From a virus, in the IMG/VR virus record IMGVR_UViG_3300043654_000004, positions 1-55,445 of that record: a stretch of DNA of 55,445 bases. The stretch is one strand, 5' to 3'. The notes beneath the pieces were generated by a model. That model saw nothing but the letters and a program-made list of their open reading frames with translations. It did not search any database and was not told the DNA's origin. Both the position numbers and the translations under genes were made by a program. This document shows positions 1-7,254 of the stretch, one piece after another. The stretch's first letter is position 1; each line of letters opens with the position of its first letter.

Positions 1-448
1 TTGGAATAGTCGTTGGCGCGTAAGCAGAGTTAACCGGAATCTTAGGCGCTTCGACAAGCGTCTGACTATTACCGACATCAGAAACTGATCCGCCAGCGCT
101 TTGATTGTTATTTGTCGAACTCTGACTTTGATCTTGTTTCTGCTTCTGACCTTGATTCTGGTTAGAAGATGAAGTAGATGATGAATTAGAATTCGCGTTA
201 GCGCTTGAATTAGAACTTGAATTCGACGTTGACGAAGAAGTAACCGGAGACTTAGGATCAGCAGTCGGCAACGTCATACATTCAAACGTCAATCCGTTAT
301 CGACTACGACCTGTCCGGGGCCATCTCCAACACCATTGCCGACCGTACCTGTAGGAACTTGTACACGAACTTGTCCGCTTTGAGAACAATTCCAAGCAAA
401 AGCAGGAATACAGAACAGCATAAAAATTACTGCAATAACAATTTTCAC
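1..448 (-). CDS. Secreted low-complexity protein, C-terminus cut by window edge
   Basis: An open minus-strand frame starts at a GTG (448-446) preceded by a strong TAGGAGGG site and runs to the window edge without a stop. The first 18 residues form a classic signal peptide: a Lys, a hydrophobic core, and cleavage after AFA before Trp. A short globular part with two Cys (near residues 21 and 62) follows. Then comes a long Ser/Asn/Gln/Lys-rich tract (about residues 75-125) that looks like a flexible linker. The product should be exported, perhaps a periplasmic or virion-associated protein. It lies directly downstream of the tmRNA in the leftward unit. I do not recognise a family and infer no function. 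Confidence 0.75.
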   Translation of the reverse strand, partial: MKIVIAVIFMLFCIPAFAWNCSQSGQVRVQVPTGTVGNGVGDGPGQVVVDNGLTFECMTLPTADPKSPVTSSSTSNSSSNSSANANSNSSSTSSSNQNQGQKQKQDQSQSSTNNNQSAGGSVSDVGNSQTLVEAPKIPVNSAYAPTTIP

Positions 449-465
449 TTACCCTCCTAAAATTT

Positions 466-493
466 GCCCCGATTCTGTTTCGAGGTTCGGGGC
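466..493 (-). terminator. Hairpin after tmRNA, possible terminator
   Basis: GCCCCGA and TCGGGGC form a 7-bp GC-rich stem with a 14-nt loop, followed in the leftward direction by AAATTTTAGG. It could end the tmRNA transcript, or be the last structural element of the tmRNA coding piece. The T tract is weak, so read-through into the secreted-protein gene is likely. Confidence 0.45.
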
Positions 494-788
494 CAACCCA
501 AGCTACTTTGGTTTAGGCCGCAGCAGCAGCAAATGCGCGTGGCTTTTCAGTCATGGCATTTTTGATTATGTGTCAGATTAACGAGAGCCACATCGACTCG
601 AAACGTCCACTGCCTCTTTAATGCCCCTGTCGAATCTACGCATCCCCGCTCAAGGCTCTTAACCTTCAGCGAGGATGGTGGAGATGTCCGGGGGTCGCAC
701 CCGGAGTCCAGAAACAAAAGAAACAGCTTCATACGTTTATAACTTGGGCGACTTTCGCCGCCTCCACCAGTAAACTTAAAAAGCTTAC
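466..788 (-). ncRNA. ssrA: tmRNA precursor in circularly permuted (two-piece) order
   Basis: Read leftward, the tRNA-like 3' part comes first: a T-arm (687-705, loop TGCGACC), acceptor strand CATCTCC (680-686), discriminator A and CCA ending at 676. A 28-nt spacer (648-675) follows. Then comes the tRNA-like 5' part beginning GGGGATG at 647, which pairs with CATCTCC (7 bp, one G-U), and the tmRNA signature AGATTCGACAGG. AAAGAGGCAG (610-619) pairs over 10 bp with CTGTTTCTTT (717-726), matching helix P2. A tag frame (557-513) follows, probably AMTEKPRAFAAAAA then TAA. This order (acceptor piece, spacer, coding piece) defines permuted tmRNAs, which are processed into two chains and rescue stalled ribosomes by trans-translation. 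The start is inferred from the promoter at 795-823. Resume codon and ends are inferred. Confidence 0.88.
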
Positions 789-794
789 TTTTTA

Positions 795-823
795 ATATTA
801 CCATTCAACATATTCATTGTCAA
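795..823 (-). promoter_or_regulatory. Sigma70-type promoter for the tmRNA
   Basis: On the minus strand TTGACA (823-818), a 17-bp spacer and TAATAT (800-795) give a near-consensus promoter. It lies in the last codons of the 798-998 gene and points at the tmRNA, so the RNA gene has its own transcription start, expected near 788. Confidence 0.8.
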
Positions 824-998
824 GCTTTATTTCTTCTTTTTCTAAAAATAAATGATAAAAAGTTGCGTTAAGGTGCCAACCAACAACACAACCTGTTAAT
901 ATCTTTCTCGTCTTTGATCGGCAATCAAAGGCTTCAATTAGTCCGACTAGCGCCAAAGCACCGTGAATCAAAGCCTTAAGATTCTTTTCCTTCATCAT
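798..998 (-). CDS. Small protein translationally coupled to DNA polymerase
   Basis: This 66-residue frame starts at an ATG whose ATGA overlaps the polymerase stop codon, a typical translational coupling, with AAGAAGG just upstream. It has two moderately hydrophobic stretches (about residues 7-21 and 33-49), the second with a Cys and a conserved-looking G-x-H-x-N. It ends in an acidic tail. It could be a small membrane-associated or compact soluble protein. No family is recognised. A promoter for the downstream tmRNA lies inside its 3' end. Confidence 0.6.
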   Translation of the reverse strand: MMKEKNLKALIHGALALVGLIEAFDCRSKTRKILTGCVVGWHLNATFYHLFLEKEEIKLDNEYVEW

Positions 999-2950
999 GC
1001 CTTCTTGTACCTTTGACCTGCGTAACCTTCCACAGCCAACGGAATATCCAACCCCCACTTTGGTCGATTTGTCATACATTCTTCAAATTGCTTATACGTC
1101 AAATTCGATAGAAGTTTTACAAGAGCTACAAGCTCATCATGGACGTGTAGCACAATTTCAAACCCCGCTTCAGTCACGTTCATCATCCCGTTAACAAGAA
1201 TATCTCTAGCAATCGCCTGAACTACATTTTCTACAATTGCCGAACCTCGGGCTTCAATTACCCCCCAACCGCCGCCTTTCCCGCCCGGACCATTATAATT
1301 TAACACTTTATTGTTATATAAGTCAAGTCCTATTGTTGGATTGTCGTAATGAAGCGCCCGACCCGAAGGAAGAATAATATGCAACATTTTCGGGTCCCGG
1401 CCATCAATCCGAAGCGGGCCAAGTTGAAACTGTTCTTTTAACATGACCGCCCGAACGACTGTTAACCCCATTGATTTCCAATAAGATACGACTTCAGGGT
1501 AAGCCTCTCGCCATGCCCAAACTAACTCTTGAGCTTCTTCTAGGGTGATCTTCTGTCCCATCTGGAGCGCGTAGGCGACTAGCCGAGCAGCGCCCATCCC
1601 AAAGCCACAACCTAGGACCGGAGACTTACAAAAGTTTCGTTGTTCTTTAGTGATTAAGTCGTAAGCAATTTTAAACTTTAGAACAGCAAAGGACTTGTAT
1701 GGATCAAGACCATTCTTGAAGACTTCAAGCATTCCGGGACATTGGGCAAGCCAAGCAAGAACCCGATTCTCGATAGATGAATAATCAGCGACGAATAATT
1801 GACTTCCTTCTGGAGCGCAAACACTTCCTCGGAGAGTTCCCCCCACAGCTTCAACTGGATGAATATTCTCTGGAAAATCCAACCCTTCTAAAATCGCCTT
1901 TATAATCGCGTCATTATTTTCAGCTACTCGTTTAGTTGGTTTTAACAGATTATGAAATTGAACTCCTCGGCTTGCCCATCTTCCGGTATGGGCAGAGTGG
2001 TAGGTGAAAGCTTCGCAAAGCCGATTCTCTCGGGTTCTTTGCTGGATGACAGGTAACTTCTTAAACGCAATCCCGCCTAAAAGTTGTTTTAGTTCAAGAA
2101 CATCTCGAACTTTGAACGAATCAAGAGACGTTAATTTATTGTTTTCCAAAGCCGCAGAAATGTGACTTTTATCCAGAGATTCTAATGCATAACCTTGTTC
2201 GGCAAGCCAATTGCCTAACTGTTGAACTGAATTTGGATTCTTAACTCCGGTCAATTTCTTCATCTCATCTAAAATTATTGCCCGACTTTCTTCTACTCGG
2301 GCCAAAGCTTTGCCGACGAAGTTCAAGTCAATAGGAACTCCGCGCTGATTAATCTTCTGATCCAGAATCCACGTCTTTCTTTCGATTTCAGGGAAGGGGT
2401 GTTTCTTTTCGAGTTCGTGTAAATTTGCCCGTTCTGCTATGACATCCTGTTTACAATAATCCATGAACTTAGCCCATTCTTCAGGATTAGTTTCAGCATT
2501 CTTGAAATGGCTAGGAACTTTCTTTGTTCCCTTGGCCGGGGTGCAAAACGTCTTAATCAATTTCTTGCCTTCGGGATTTTTAAGATAGGCGACATCTAAT
2601 CCTAGCGCTTCGCCTGCGTCGTCCAACTTGCCCGGATATCCGAGATATCGGGCGTAGGCCATAGGGTCAAACCATTCTTCGATCTTAAGCATTATACCAA
2701 GTACAAAGGAAATAATTGCAAACTCGAAAGAAGCGTTCCAAGCGATCTTAGTAACGCTCGGGTCTGTCAAGGCCGATTTTACCTTAGCGGGCATTTCTTC
2801 CGAACCGGGCAAATACATTGAAACCGGGTCATCATTGAAGGCATAAGCGAGCATAAGTACTTTAGTATCAGGATGATGGGCATAGACATCCGTACCTACT
2901 TTCTTCAAGTTCGCAATTGCCGAAGTTTCTAGGTCTAGGTGCAATCTCAT
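995..2950 (-). CDS. Family A DNA polymerase with 3'-5' exonuclease domain
   Basis: The 651-residue protein is the phage replicative polymerase. An N-terminal DnaQ-like proofreading domain opens with D-L-E-T-S (residues about 6-10). The palm/fingers carry motif A (ADYSSIENR, about 389-398), motif B (RNFCKSPVLGCGFGMG, about 436-452) and motif C (HVHDELV, about 601-608). There is no 5'-3' exonuclease domain. Length and order match phage family A enzymes. It lies downstream of the primase, separated by 126 bp holding seven 9-bp AT-rich repeats, and its stop overlaps the next small gene. Family assignment is firm. Whether it prefers a modified base cannot be told. Confidence 0.95.
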   Translation of the reverse strand: MRLHLDLETSAIANLKKVGTDVYAHHPDTKVLMLAYAFNDDPVSMYLPGSEEMPAKVKSALTDPSVTKIAWNASFEFAIISFVLGIMLKIEEWFDPMAYARYLGYPGKLDDAGEALGLDVAYLKNPEGKKLIKTFCTPAKGTKKVPSHFKNAETNPEEWAKFMDYCKQDVIAERANLHELEKKHPFPEIERKTWILDQKINQRGVPIDLNFVGKALARVEESRAIILDEMKKLTGVKNPNSVQQLGNWLAEQGYALESLDKSHISAALENNKLTSLDSFKVRDVLELKQLLGGIAFKKLPVIQQRTRENRLCEAFTYHSAHTGRWASRGVQFHNLLKPTKRVAENNDAIIKAILEGLDFPENIHPVEAVGGTLRGSVCAPEGSQLFVADYSSIENRVLAWLAQCPGMLEVFKNGLDPYKSFAVLKFKIAYDLITKEQRNFCKSPVLGCGFGMGAARLVAYALQMGQKITLEEAQELVWAWREAYPEVVSYWKSMGLTVVRAVMLKEQFQLGPLRIDGRDPKMLHIILPSGRALHYDNPTIGLDLYNNKVLNYNGPGGKGGGWGVIEARGSAIVENVVQAIARDILVNGMMNVTEAGFEIVLHVHDELVALVKLLSNLTYKQFEECMTNRPKWGLDIPLAVEGYAGQRYKKA

Positions 2951-3005
2951 AACTTCTTTGTTTTCAGTATTAGTCGCACACTGCGTATCAGTATTAAGTA
3001 TATAT

Positions 3006-3068
3006 ATAGTTATTATAGTTATTATAGTTATTATAGTTATTATAGTTATTATAGTTATTATAGTTATT
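3006..3068. repeat. Seven tandem 9-bp AT-rich repeats (ATAGTTATT)
   Basis: ATAGTTATT occurs seven times head to tail without a mismatch, preceded by TATATATA. The array lies between the primase and polymerase genes. Such arrays can be iterons, a DNA-unwinding element of a replication origin, or simply unstable microsatellite-like DNA. A role in origin function is inference from position. Confidence 0.9.
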
Positions 3069-3076
3069 AACGGAGA

Positions 3077-4498
3077 TCATTTTGTCTCATTTTGAGACAC
3101 ATTCGACATCGACTGAATAAATTTGAAACTATCTATTCTTCGTTTAGCCCGGAATACGGTTGATCGTGAAATTCCTAGTTCTGCCGCTCGGTTGACTAAA
3201 TTGTCAGAACTTTCGCGTAGCATTTGTGCTATTTTCTCGGTGTTTGACTTATTCGCATTTTCAATCACGATTGATTGCTTCGGAGGTTTAGGTCCACATA
3301 AATATTTTCCATTTAGGGTTATAGTTATTGTTTCCCAAATGAAAGGCTCTTTCCCAGATTGAGATTCTATGAACTTTTTAAATCCTTTCCAATTCTTAAG
3401 TTGTTGACAATGAGCATGATGGCAGAAGAATCCATATTGTCCAGATAGGCGCACTGATGCGATAGCCTCAAATTCACCGCCATTCATTGTATGCTCTGAG
3501 GCATTCGGACATGTACATGGTATAGTTATATATTCTTCTGATTGTCGAACCGAACCATAATCTACTTCGTAATAGTCTAAATATGCCTTTAATCGTTCAA
3601 CCTTATGTCTAAGTTCTTTATCATCAACAACTTCATCGTTAGGATTGAAATGCGTGAATTCGTCTTCTGCTGGTTTATATTCGTTAGCCACTGATTCTAA
3701 TAGACTTAGCGTAGCGATTTCTTTGCTGGCGAAATGAAGAACCTTACTTTGTCTATTAGGTCGATCAGGAGAGGGCGGGCCTTTGTAAACTATTGTACCT
3801 GCCGCCTTTGTAATCCGAGCGGCATTAAACATTCCTTCGTCAACCATCGCAGTTCCGAATTTTCTGGCGAACTTTGCGCTTATTGATTTTAGGAATTTCT
3901 TTACTAAGATCAATGATTCTAACGAGTTAGGAATGCCTACACGGAGATAAACATGATGGCCATTTCCTGAATTAGTTAGTCCAGTCTTAGGAAAGCCTTT
4001 CTTAGTTAGCCATTCTCGGATTGTCATAGCCATGTCAAGTGTATCGGCATGTTCTTGTTCAGAGCTATTCGTTCCGGCAGGCTGGCCCGCGTCTATGTCG
4101 ATTAGTACCCAATGTCGAGCTAAAATATCTTGATCTTCGGACATTCGCATGGAATAATGCGTTTTACCCGACTCCCAACTTACACTTTTCTTCATTCTTG
4201 GTTCTAGTGGAAGTCCTTTGTTTTGAAGCTCTTGGCGTAGAGTTGAACTGCCGACATAAGCTTGATTATTGACTTCCTGCCAAGACTGTTTGAGTGGATT
4301 GAGAGTTACATAAACCGTTTGCTGCTTCTGTGTATTTATATACTCAATAGCTTCAGCAAGTCGGTCAAGATCGTCAAAGAAGCCCGAAGTAGTAGAAGAA
4401 AATTCTACTTCATGCTTTCTAGGGACGCGCATCTCAACGACATCTCCTTGATTATAAAGGAGATCGAGGCCCTTACGAATTTCGAGTAATTTAGACAT
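3077..4498 (-). CDS. AEP-type DNA primase (primase-polymerase-like) with zinc cluster and HTH
   Basis: The 473-residue protein has the hallmarks of archaeo-eukaryotic-type primases of plasmids and phages: an acidic D-I-D motif (about residues 130-137), G-N-G-H-H-V-Y (about 174-184), and a basic K-A-A-G-T-x-x-x-K-G segment (about 225-239). A Cys/His cluster follows (CTCPNASEH near 325-335 and CHHAHC near 356-365), probably binding zinc. The C-terminus has a helix-turn-helix (LGISRSTVFRAKRR, about 438-452). No helicase domain is present. The ATG at 4498 lacks an obvious ribosome binding site and sits 8 nt from a 10-bp inverted repeat, so translation may be structure-controlled. Confidence 0.8.
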   Translation of the reverse strand: MSKLLEIRKGLDLLYNQGDVVEMRVPRKHEVEFSSTTSGFFDDLDRLAEAIEYINTQKQQTVYVTLNPLKQSWQEVNNQAYVGSSTLRQELQNKGLPLEPRMKKSVSWESGKTHYSMRMSEDQDILARHWVLIDIDAGQPAGTNSSEQEHADTLDMAMTIREWLTKKGFPKTGLTNSGNGHHVYLRVGIPNSLESLILVKKFLKSISAKFARKFGTAMVDEGMFNAARITKAAGTIVYKGPPSPDRPNRQSKVLHFASKEIATLSLLESVANEYKPAEDEFTHFNPNDEVVDDKELRHKVERLKAYLDYYEVDYGSVRQSEEYITIPCTCPNASEHTMNGGEFEAIASVRLSGQYGFFCHHAHCQQLKNWKGFKKFIESQSGKEPFIWETITITLNGKYLCGPKPPKQSIVIENANKSNTEKIAQMLRESSDNLVNRAAELGISRSTVFRAKRRIDSFKFIQSMSNVSQNETK

Positions 4499-4506
4499 AA
4501 AATGAA

Positions 4507-4569
4507 TTGCGCGGTAACGATTCAGATGTTTCCGAATTTCACGGAGTCAAATCACAGGCTACCGCGCAA
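4507..4569 (-). other. Long-stem RNA element between SSB-like and primase genes
   Basis: TTGCGCGGTA (4507-4516) and TACCGCGCAA (4560-4569) are perfect 10-bp inverted repeats enclosing 43 nt that hold a smaller CCG/CGG stem. The element begins 6 nt after the SSB-like stop and ends 8 nt before the primase ATG. There is no T tract, so it is not a simple terminator. It may be an attenuator, an RNase site or a translational control element. Confidence 0.6.
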
Positions 4570-4574
4570 ACTTG

Positions 4575-5009
4575 TTAGATTTCCTCTGCTAGTTGACGTT
4601 GACGACGCGGACGTGCAACCGAGTCGAGGTTAGCGTACTTGCGACCATTCTTGCTATCAGTGTGAATGATATTGACTGTTACCTCCATATTGACAAGATC
4701 GGCTAATTCAACTGGACGATCAGTAGCGATGCCAAGCCCGCGTAGACGTTTGCCTAGACGAGCCTTTTCACCCATAGATTGAGACATGCTTTCAAACACT
4801 TTCATGGGTTGTCCGGTTTTATCATTTTCGTCTGTAATAGTGTAAGTTAGACGAACTCGACGTTCTTCTTTTTGATAAACTTCGTTTTTGACCATACCTA
4901 GGTCGGTCACTTCTGAAATAACAGCAGTATGTAATCCCGGTTCTGGAAGTTCGTAAACGGTAGGTTCTACGATTACCGATCCTTGGACCTTCGTAGCAGT
5001 TTGTGTCAT
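4575..5009 (-). CDS. Single-stranded DNA-binding (OB-fold-like) protein
   Basis: The 144-residue protein, first gene of the leftward unit, resembles small phage SSB-type proteins. It has a beta-rich N-terminal half ending in T-Y-T-I-T-D-E, then G-K-R-L-R-G-L-G followed by a strand pattern typical of this group (VTVNIIHTDSKNGRKYANL), and a basic/acidic tail (RPRRQRQLAEEI). It should coat single strands for the primase and polymerase downstream. No single catalytic motif exists to confirm this, so the call rests on general pattern and context. It is transcribed from the promoter at 5062-5090. Confidence 0.6.
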   Translation of the reverse strand: MTQTATKVQGSVIVEPTVYELPEPGLHTAVISEVTDLGMVKNEVYQKEERRVRLTYTITDENDKTGQPMKVFESMSQSMGEKARLGKRLRGLGIATDRPVELADLVNMEVTVNIIHTDSKNGRKYANLDSVARPRRQRQLAEEI

Positions 5010-5061
5010 TGGTTTTCCTTTAGGTGTTACAAAGCGGGCGAATCCCGCGCCTTACTTAACT

Positions 5062-5090
5062 ACTATAAGGGACTTTTGGCTATTTGTCAA
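5062..5090 (-). promoter_or_regulatory. Leftward early promoter for replication genes
   Basis: The minus strand reads TTGACA (5090-5085), a 17-bp spacer and TATAGT (5067-5062). It faces the SSB-like, primase and polymerase genes and lies back to back with a rightward promoter 14 bp away, so one protein bound here could control both directions. Confidence 0.85.
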
Positions 5091-5104
5091 GAAGAAAATA
5101 ACAC

Positions 5105-5133
5105 TTGACAAAGAATTTTTATTAGGGTATCAT
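5105..5133 (+). promoter_or_regulatory. Rightward early promoter
   Basis: TTGACA (5105-5110), a 17-bp spacer and TATCAT (5128-5133) form a near-consensus sigma70 promoter 45 bp before the 5178 gene. It probably drives the rightward early genes and, unless terminated, the glycosylation cluster. Confidence 0.85.
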
Positions 5134-5177
5134 TAAGAAATAGTATAGTAGTTTTTCTAAATAGAAAGAGAGGTTAA

Positions 5178-5393
5178 GTGCCGCGTAAGTTTAAGAAAGT
5201 AAAGGATTTGAGAGGAGAAGACCCAGAATCACAAAGTTATTGGGATGAGATATTGAGGCGAAAGGGATTATCTATGTCAGCGGGGCGAAATGAAAAACTA
5301 TCTTACGTAGGCGATTCGTCTCATCTTGAGACAGTAAATGACATGCACACAACTGATACAGGACGAGTTGTACCTAAAGATGGCGCAGAATAA
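5178..5393 (+). CDS. Small basic early protein
   Basis: A 71-residue frame starts at GTG with AGAGAGG upstream and is the first gene after the rightward promoter. The N-terminus is very basic (PRKFKKVKDLR) and the rest is polar, with no membrane segment. This is the usual profile of a small early regulator or host-takeover protein, but no family is recognised and no function is claimed. Confidence 0.65.
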   Translation: MPRKFKKVKDLRGEDPESQSYWDEILRRKGLSMSAGRNEKLSYVGDSSHLETVNDMHTTDTGRVVPKDGAE

Positions 5394-5487
5394 ATTTTAT
5401 TTTCATTGATTCTAAAGGACTTAGCATAAGAAACACCCCATAAAACCCTAAGTCAGCATGTATGTGTGAAGGGGAGGAGAACCACCT

Positions 5488-5745
5488 TTGGCCCGACGAG
5501 TGCCTTCCTATGAGGTATATCACGGAAGTGGACTCAACTTAGTAAAACTCGTCAAATTTTATACTGTACAATCTACACAGAAACGGCGGGACCTACCTCC
5601 TCCTAGATGGCAATCCCATCTATGGTTCCGCCGATATCGGGCTAGCGTAGAATCTGCCAAGGTTCCGCTAGCCCATTTCACAGGAGGAACATGTCAAATT
5701 TATATCAAAGTACTGACGGAACGCTTGAACAGATTGCCGAAGTAA
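5488..5745 (+). CDS. Doubtful small ORF over a structured RNA stretch
   Basis: An 85-codon frame starts at TTG after a strong GGGGAGGAG site and overlaps the next gene by 55 bp. Its coding stretch contains two very strong stem-loops (5584-5633 and 5639-5674) and the predicted protein is basic and compositionally odd. The strong ribosome binding site argues for translation. The structures argue that the DNA is chiefly an RNA element, with or without a leader peptide. Confidence 0.3.
   Translation: MARRVPSYEVYHGSGLNLVKLVKFYTVQSTQKRRDLPPPRWQSHLWFRRYRASVESAKVPLAHFTGGTCQIYIKVLTERLNRLPK
5584..5674 (+). other. Tandem strong stem-loops before the 5691 gene
   Basis: CGGCGGGACC (5584-5593) pairs with GGTTCCGCCG (5624-5633) over 10 bp and encloses a second stem, TAGATGG/CCATCTA. 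GGGCTAGCG (5639-5647) then pairs with CGCTAGCCC (5666-5674) over 9 bp. The second stem ends 7 nt before the AGGAGG site of the next gene. This could be a leader-type regulator or small RNA. No known riboswitch motif is recognised. Confidence 0.55.
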
Positions 5746-6086
5746 TTCATGTTCGGCCCGATATTCATGTCAATCAAAGGGCTAAACTCGCCCGAGAAGA
5801 ACAAGACAAACGGCAAGCTGAAGAGACTAAAGCGAAGATTGAACAGCGAGAGGCGCAGACGCGGTTTGAGACGATTCGTAATTTATTGACGGTTGTAAAT
5901 AATCCAACTTCCGACGAGGCAATTGTCATTCGGGCAAATCGAGAACTTGAAAAATTTCGCGGAGATAAAAACGTAGACGAGCATTTTCAGTTTCTTGAGG
6001 ACGAGAAGAAACGGGCTGCTTATAAAGCACAACGCGACGCATGGCATAAACGCGCACAAGCACTGAAAGAAAAGGCAATTAAATAG
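5691..6086 (+). CDS. Coiled-coil protein of unknown function
   Basis: The 131-residue protein starts at ATG after AGGAGGA. About residues 28-60 and 85-131 are highly charged and helical (runs of Glu, Lys, Arg, Gln, Ala), typical of coiled coils. There is no signal peptide, membrane segment or catalytic motif. It is the second reliable gene of the rightward unit. A scaffolding or regulatory role cannot be told apart. Confidence 0.7.
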   Translation: MSNLYQSTDGTLEQIAEVIHVRPDIHVNQRAKLAREEQDKRQAEETKAKIEQREAQTRFETIRNLLTVVNNPTSDEAIVIRANRELEKFRGDKNVDEHFQFLEDEKKRAAYKAQRDAWHKRAQALKEKAIK

Positions 6087-6094
6087 GGGGAGAA

Positions 6095-6418
6095 ATGCTA
6101 AGAGAGTATAAACCAACAAAGTTTGACGCAAATTATTATGGCGAACAAGTTCAGGGTAATCCAGCGGTTTTAGCGCAACCGAGCAAATCTTATAATCCAC
6201 CAGAGCAGTTGCCGCCATTCGCTTCAGCGTCGTCAAAGCCACTAGAAAATATTGCTAAACTGAACTTTGTTACTCAAGATGAATTAGAAGAACTGAAGAC
6301 TTCGATAAACGACTCGTTTTCCGAGGTTGTAAATCTTCATCTTGAGTTACGGCGCGATCTTGATTTAATCCTTGAACGGCTTGATAAACATAATGCGAGA
6401 AGCGGGCATAAAATCTAG
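6095..6418 (+). CDS. Hypothetical protein with C-terminal coiled coil
   Basis: The 107-residue protein follows 8 bp after the previous gene, with a GGGGGAG site. The N-terminal half is Pro/Asn/Gln-rich and probably disordered. About residues 63-100 form an amphipathic helix with a Leu heptad pattern (LHLELRRDLDLILERL), suggesting self-association or partner binding. No family recognised. Confidence 0.7.
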   Translation: MLREYKPTKFDANYYGEQVQGNPAVLAQPSKSYNPPEQLPPFASASSKPLENIAKLNFVTQDELEELKTSINDSFSEVVNLHLELRRDLDLILERLDKHNARSGHKI

Positions 6419-6427
6419 AGGAGATTT

Positions 6428-7177
6428 ATGACTGTCGGCCTTTCTGTATATAATCCTAAATTGTTAATTGGCGTTATTGCATGTCACCATAGAGCGCCCC
6501 ATCTTAACGCAATTAGAAATACTTGGCTTCCTGATACAAAGAATCGTTGTGACTATAGATTTTTCTTTGGACGTGGGCAACACGCGAACACACAACCTGA
6601 TGAAGTAATTATGGATTGTGATGATGCCTATCGTGGGCTTGCTTGCAAGGTCAAGGCAGCTTGTGAATGGGCACTTGAACATGGATATGAAGAATTTTAT
6701 AAGGTAGACGACGATACATATGTACGACCTGAACGAGTTGTTCGGGCTGGATTTGAGAAATATGATTACGTAGGAATGAAAAATGGCCCTACGGACAAAT
6801 ACCACGAATGTATTTATGCTCGCGGAGGAGCGGGATATTATCTTAGCAAACGAGCATTAGAAGCGCTTGCTGCCGCGCCAATTCCTAATCCTGATATTCC
6901 GAAAGATTACGCTGAAGATTCTTGGGTCGGTCGGATAACAGCCGAAGCAGGAATTGAATGTACGAATGACGACCGAGTTCGTTGCGCTGATTTCAGTGGG
7001 CCGAATCGTAGTCCTCGGCCAACGGGAAGTACAACTTGGAAACGAGATGTTCCAACACTTCATAATAAAATAATTTCAACATGCGAATTTCTCGGTTCTG
7101 AAATGTTGCAAGTTCATGATGAGTGGATAAAGTCTCAAGAACGGCATACGGCGTTAATGAGTAAGATTAAAATTTAA
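6428..7177 (+). CDS. GT31-like (Fringe/galactosyltransferase-type) glycosyltransferase
   Basis: The 249-residue protein shows the landmarks of GT31 enzymes: an N-terminal strand then I-R-N-T-W (29-33), a D-D-D metal/nucleotide-sugar motif in V-D-D-D-T-Y (about 93-98), G-G-A-G-Y-Y-L-S before the acceptor site, and the E-D-S-W-V-G (about 161-167) matching the GT31 ED(V/W)xxG motif. There is no signal peptide or membrane anchor, so it should act in the cytoplasm. It opens the glycosylation cluster after GAGGAG. A paralogue at 9521 shares all motifs. Donor sugar and acceptor are unknown. GT31 is best known in eukaryotes. Confidence 0.85.
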   Translation: MTVGLSVYNPKLLIGVIACHHRAPHLNAIRNTWLPDTKNRCDYRFFFGRGQHANTQPDEVIMDCDDAYRGLACKVKAACEWALEHGYEEFYKVDDDTYVRPERVVRAGFEKYDYVGMKNGPTDKYHECIYARGGAGYYLSKRALEALAAAPIPNPDIPKDYAEDSWVGRITAEAGIECTNDDRVRCADFSGPNRSPRPTGSTTWKRDVPTLHNKIISTCEFLGSEMLQVHDEWIKSQERHTALMSKIKI

Positions 7178-7212
7178 GTTTTAGATCGTTTCGATTCGCT
7201 ATCGGAGCGCGG

Positions 7213-7245
7213 GGGAGGTGCCTCAAACGCCTTCCCATCTTTTTT
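7213..7245 (+). terminator. Possible rho-independent terminator after the first GT31-like gene
   Basis: GGGAGG (7213-7218) pairs with CCTTCCC (7230-7236) around an 11-nt loop and is followed by ATCTTTTTT. It would partly separate the early genes from the rest of the cluster. The stem is short, so read-through is likely. Confidence 0.5.
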
Positions 7246-7254
7246 GAGGAAAGA

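Noticed and set aside
676-768. Possible tRNA with GGTGGAG/CTCCACC acceptor and CCA end
   Set aside because: The 7-bp pairing exists, but there is no D-arm or anticodon arm of normal size and the T-arm would not abut the acceptor. The alternative pairing with GGGGATG at 647 and the P2 helix give a complete tmRNA.
798-1079. Longer version of the small minus-strand ORF starting at 1079
   Set aside because: The extra N-terminal part lies inside the polymerase gene. The ATGA overlap at 998 is the natural start.
997-1194. Plus-strand ORF of 65 codons
   Set aside because: Antisense shadow of the DNA polymerase C-terminus without a ribosome binding site.
3006-3068. CRISPR array
   Set aside because: Units are 9 bp, directly adjacent and have no spacers.
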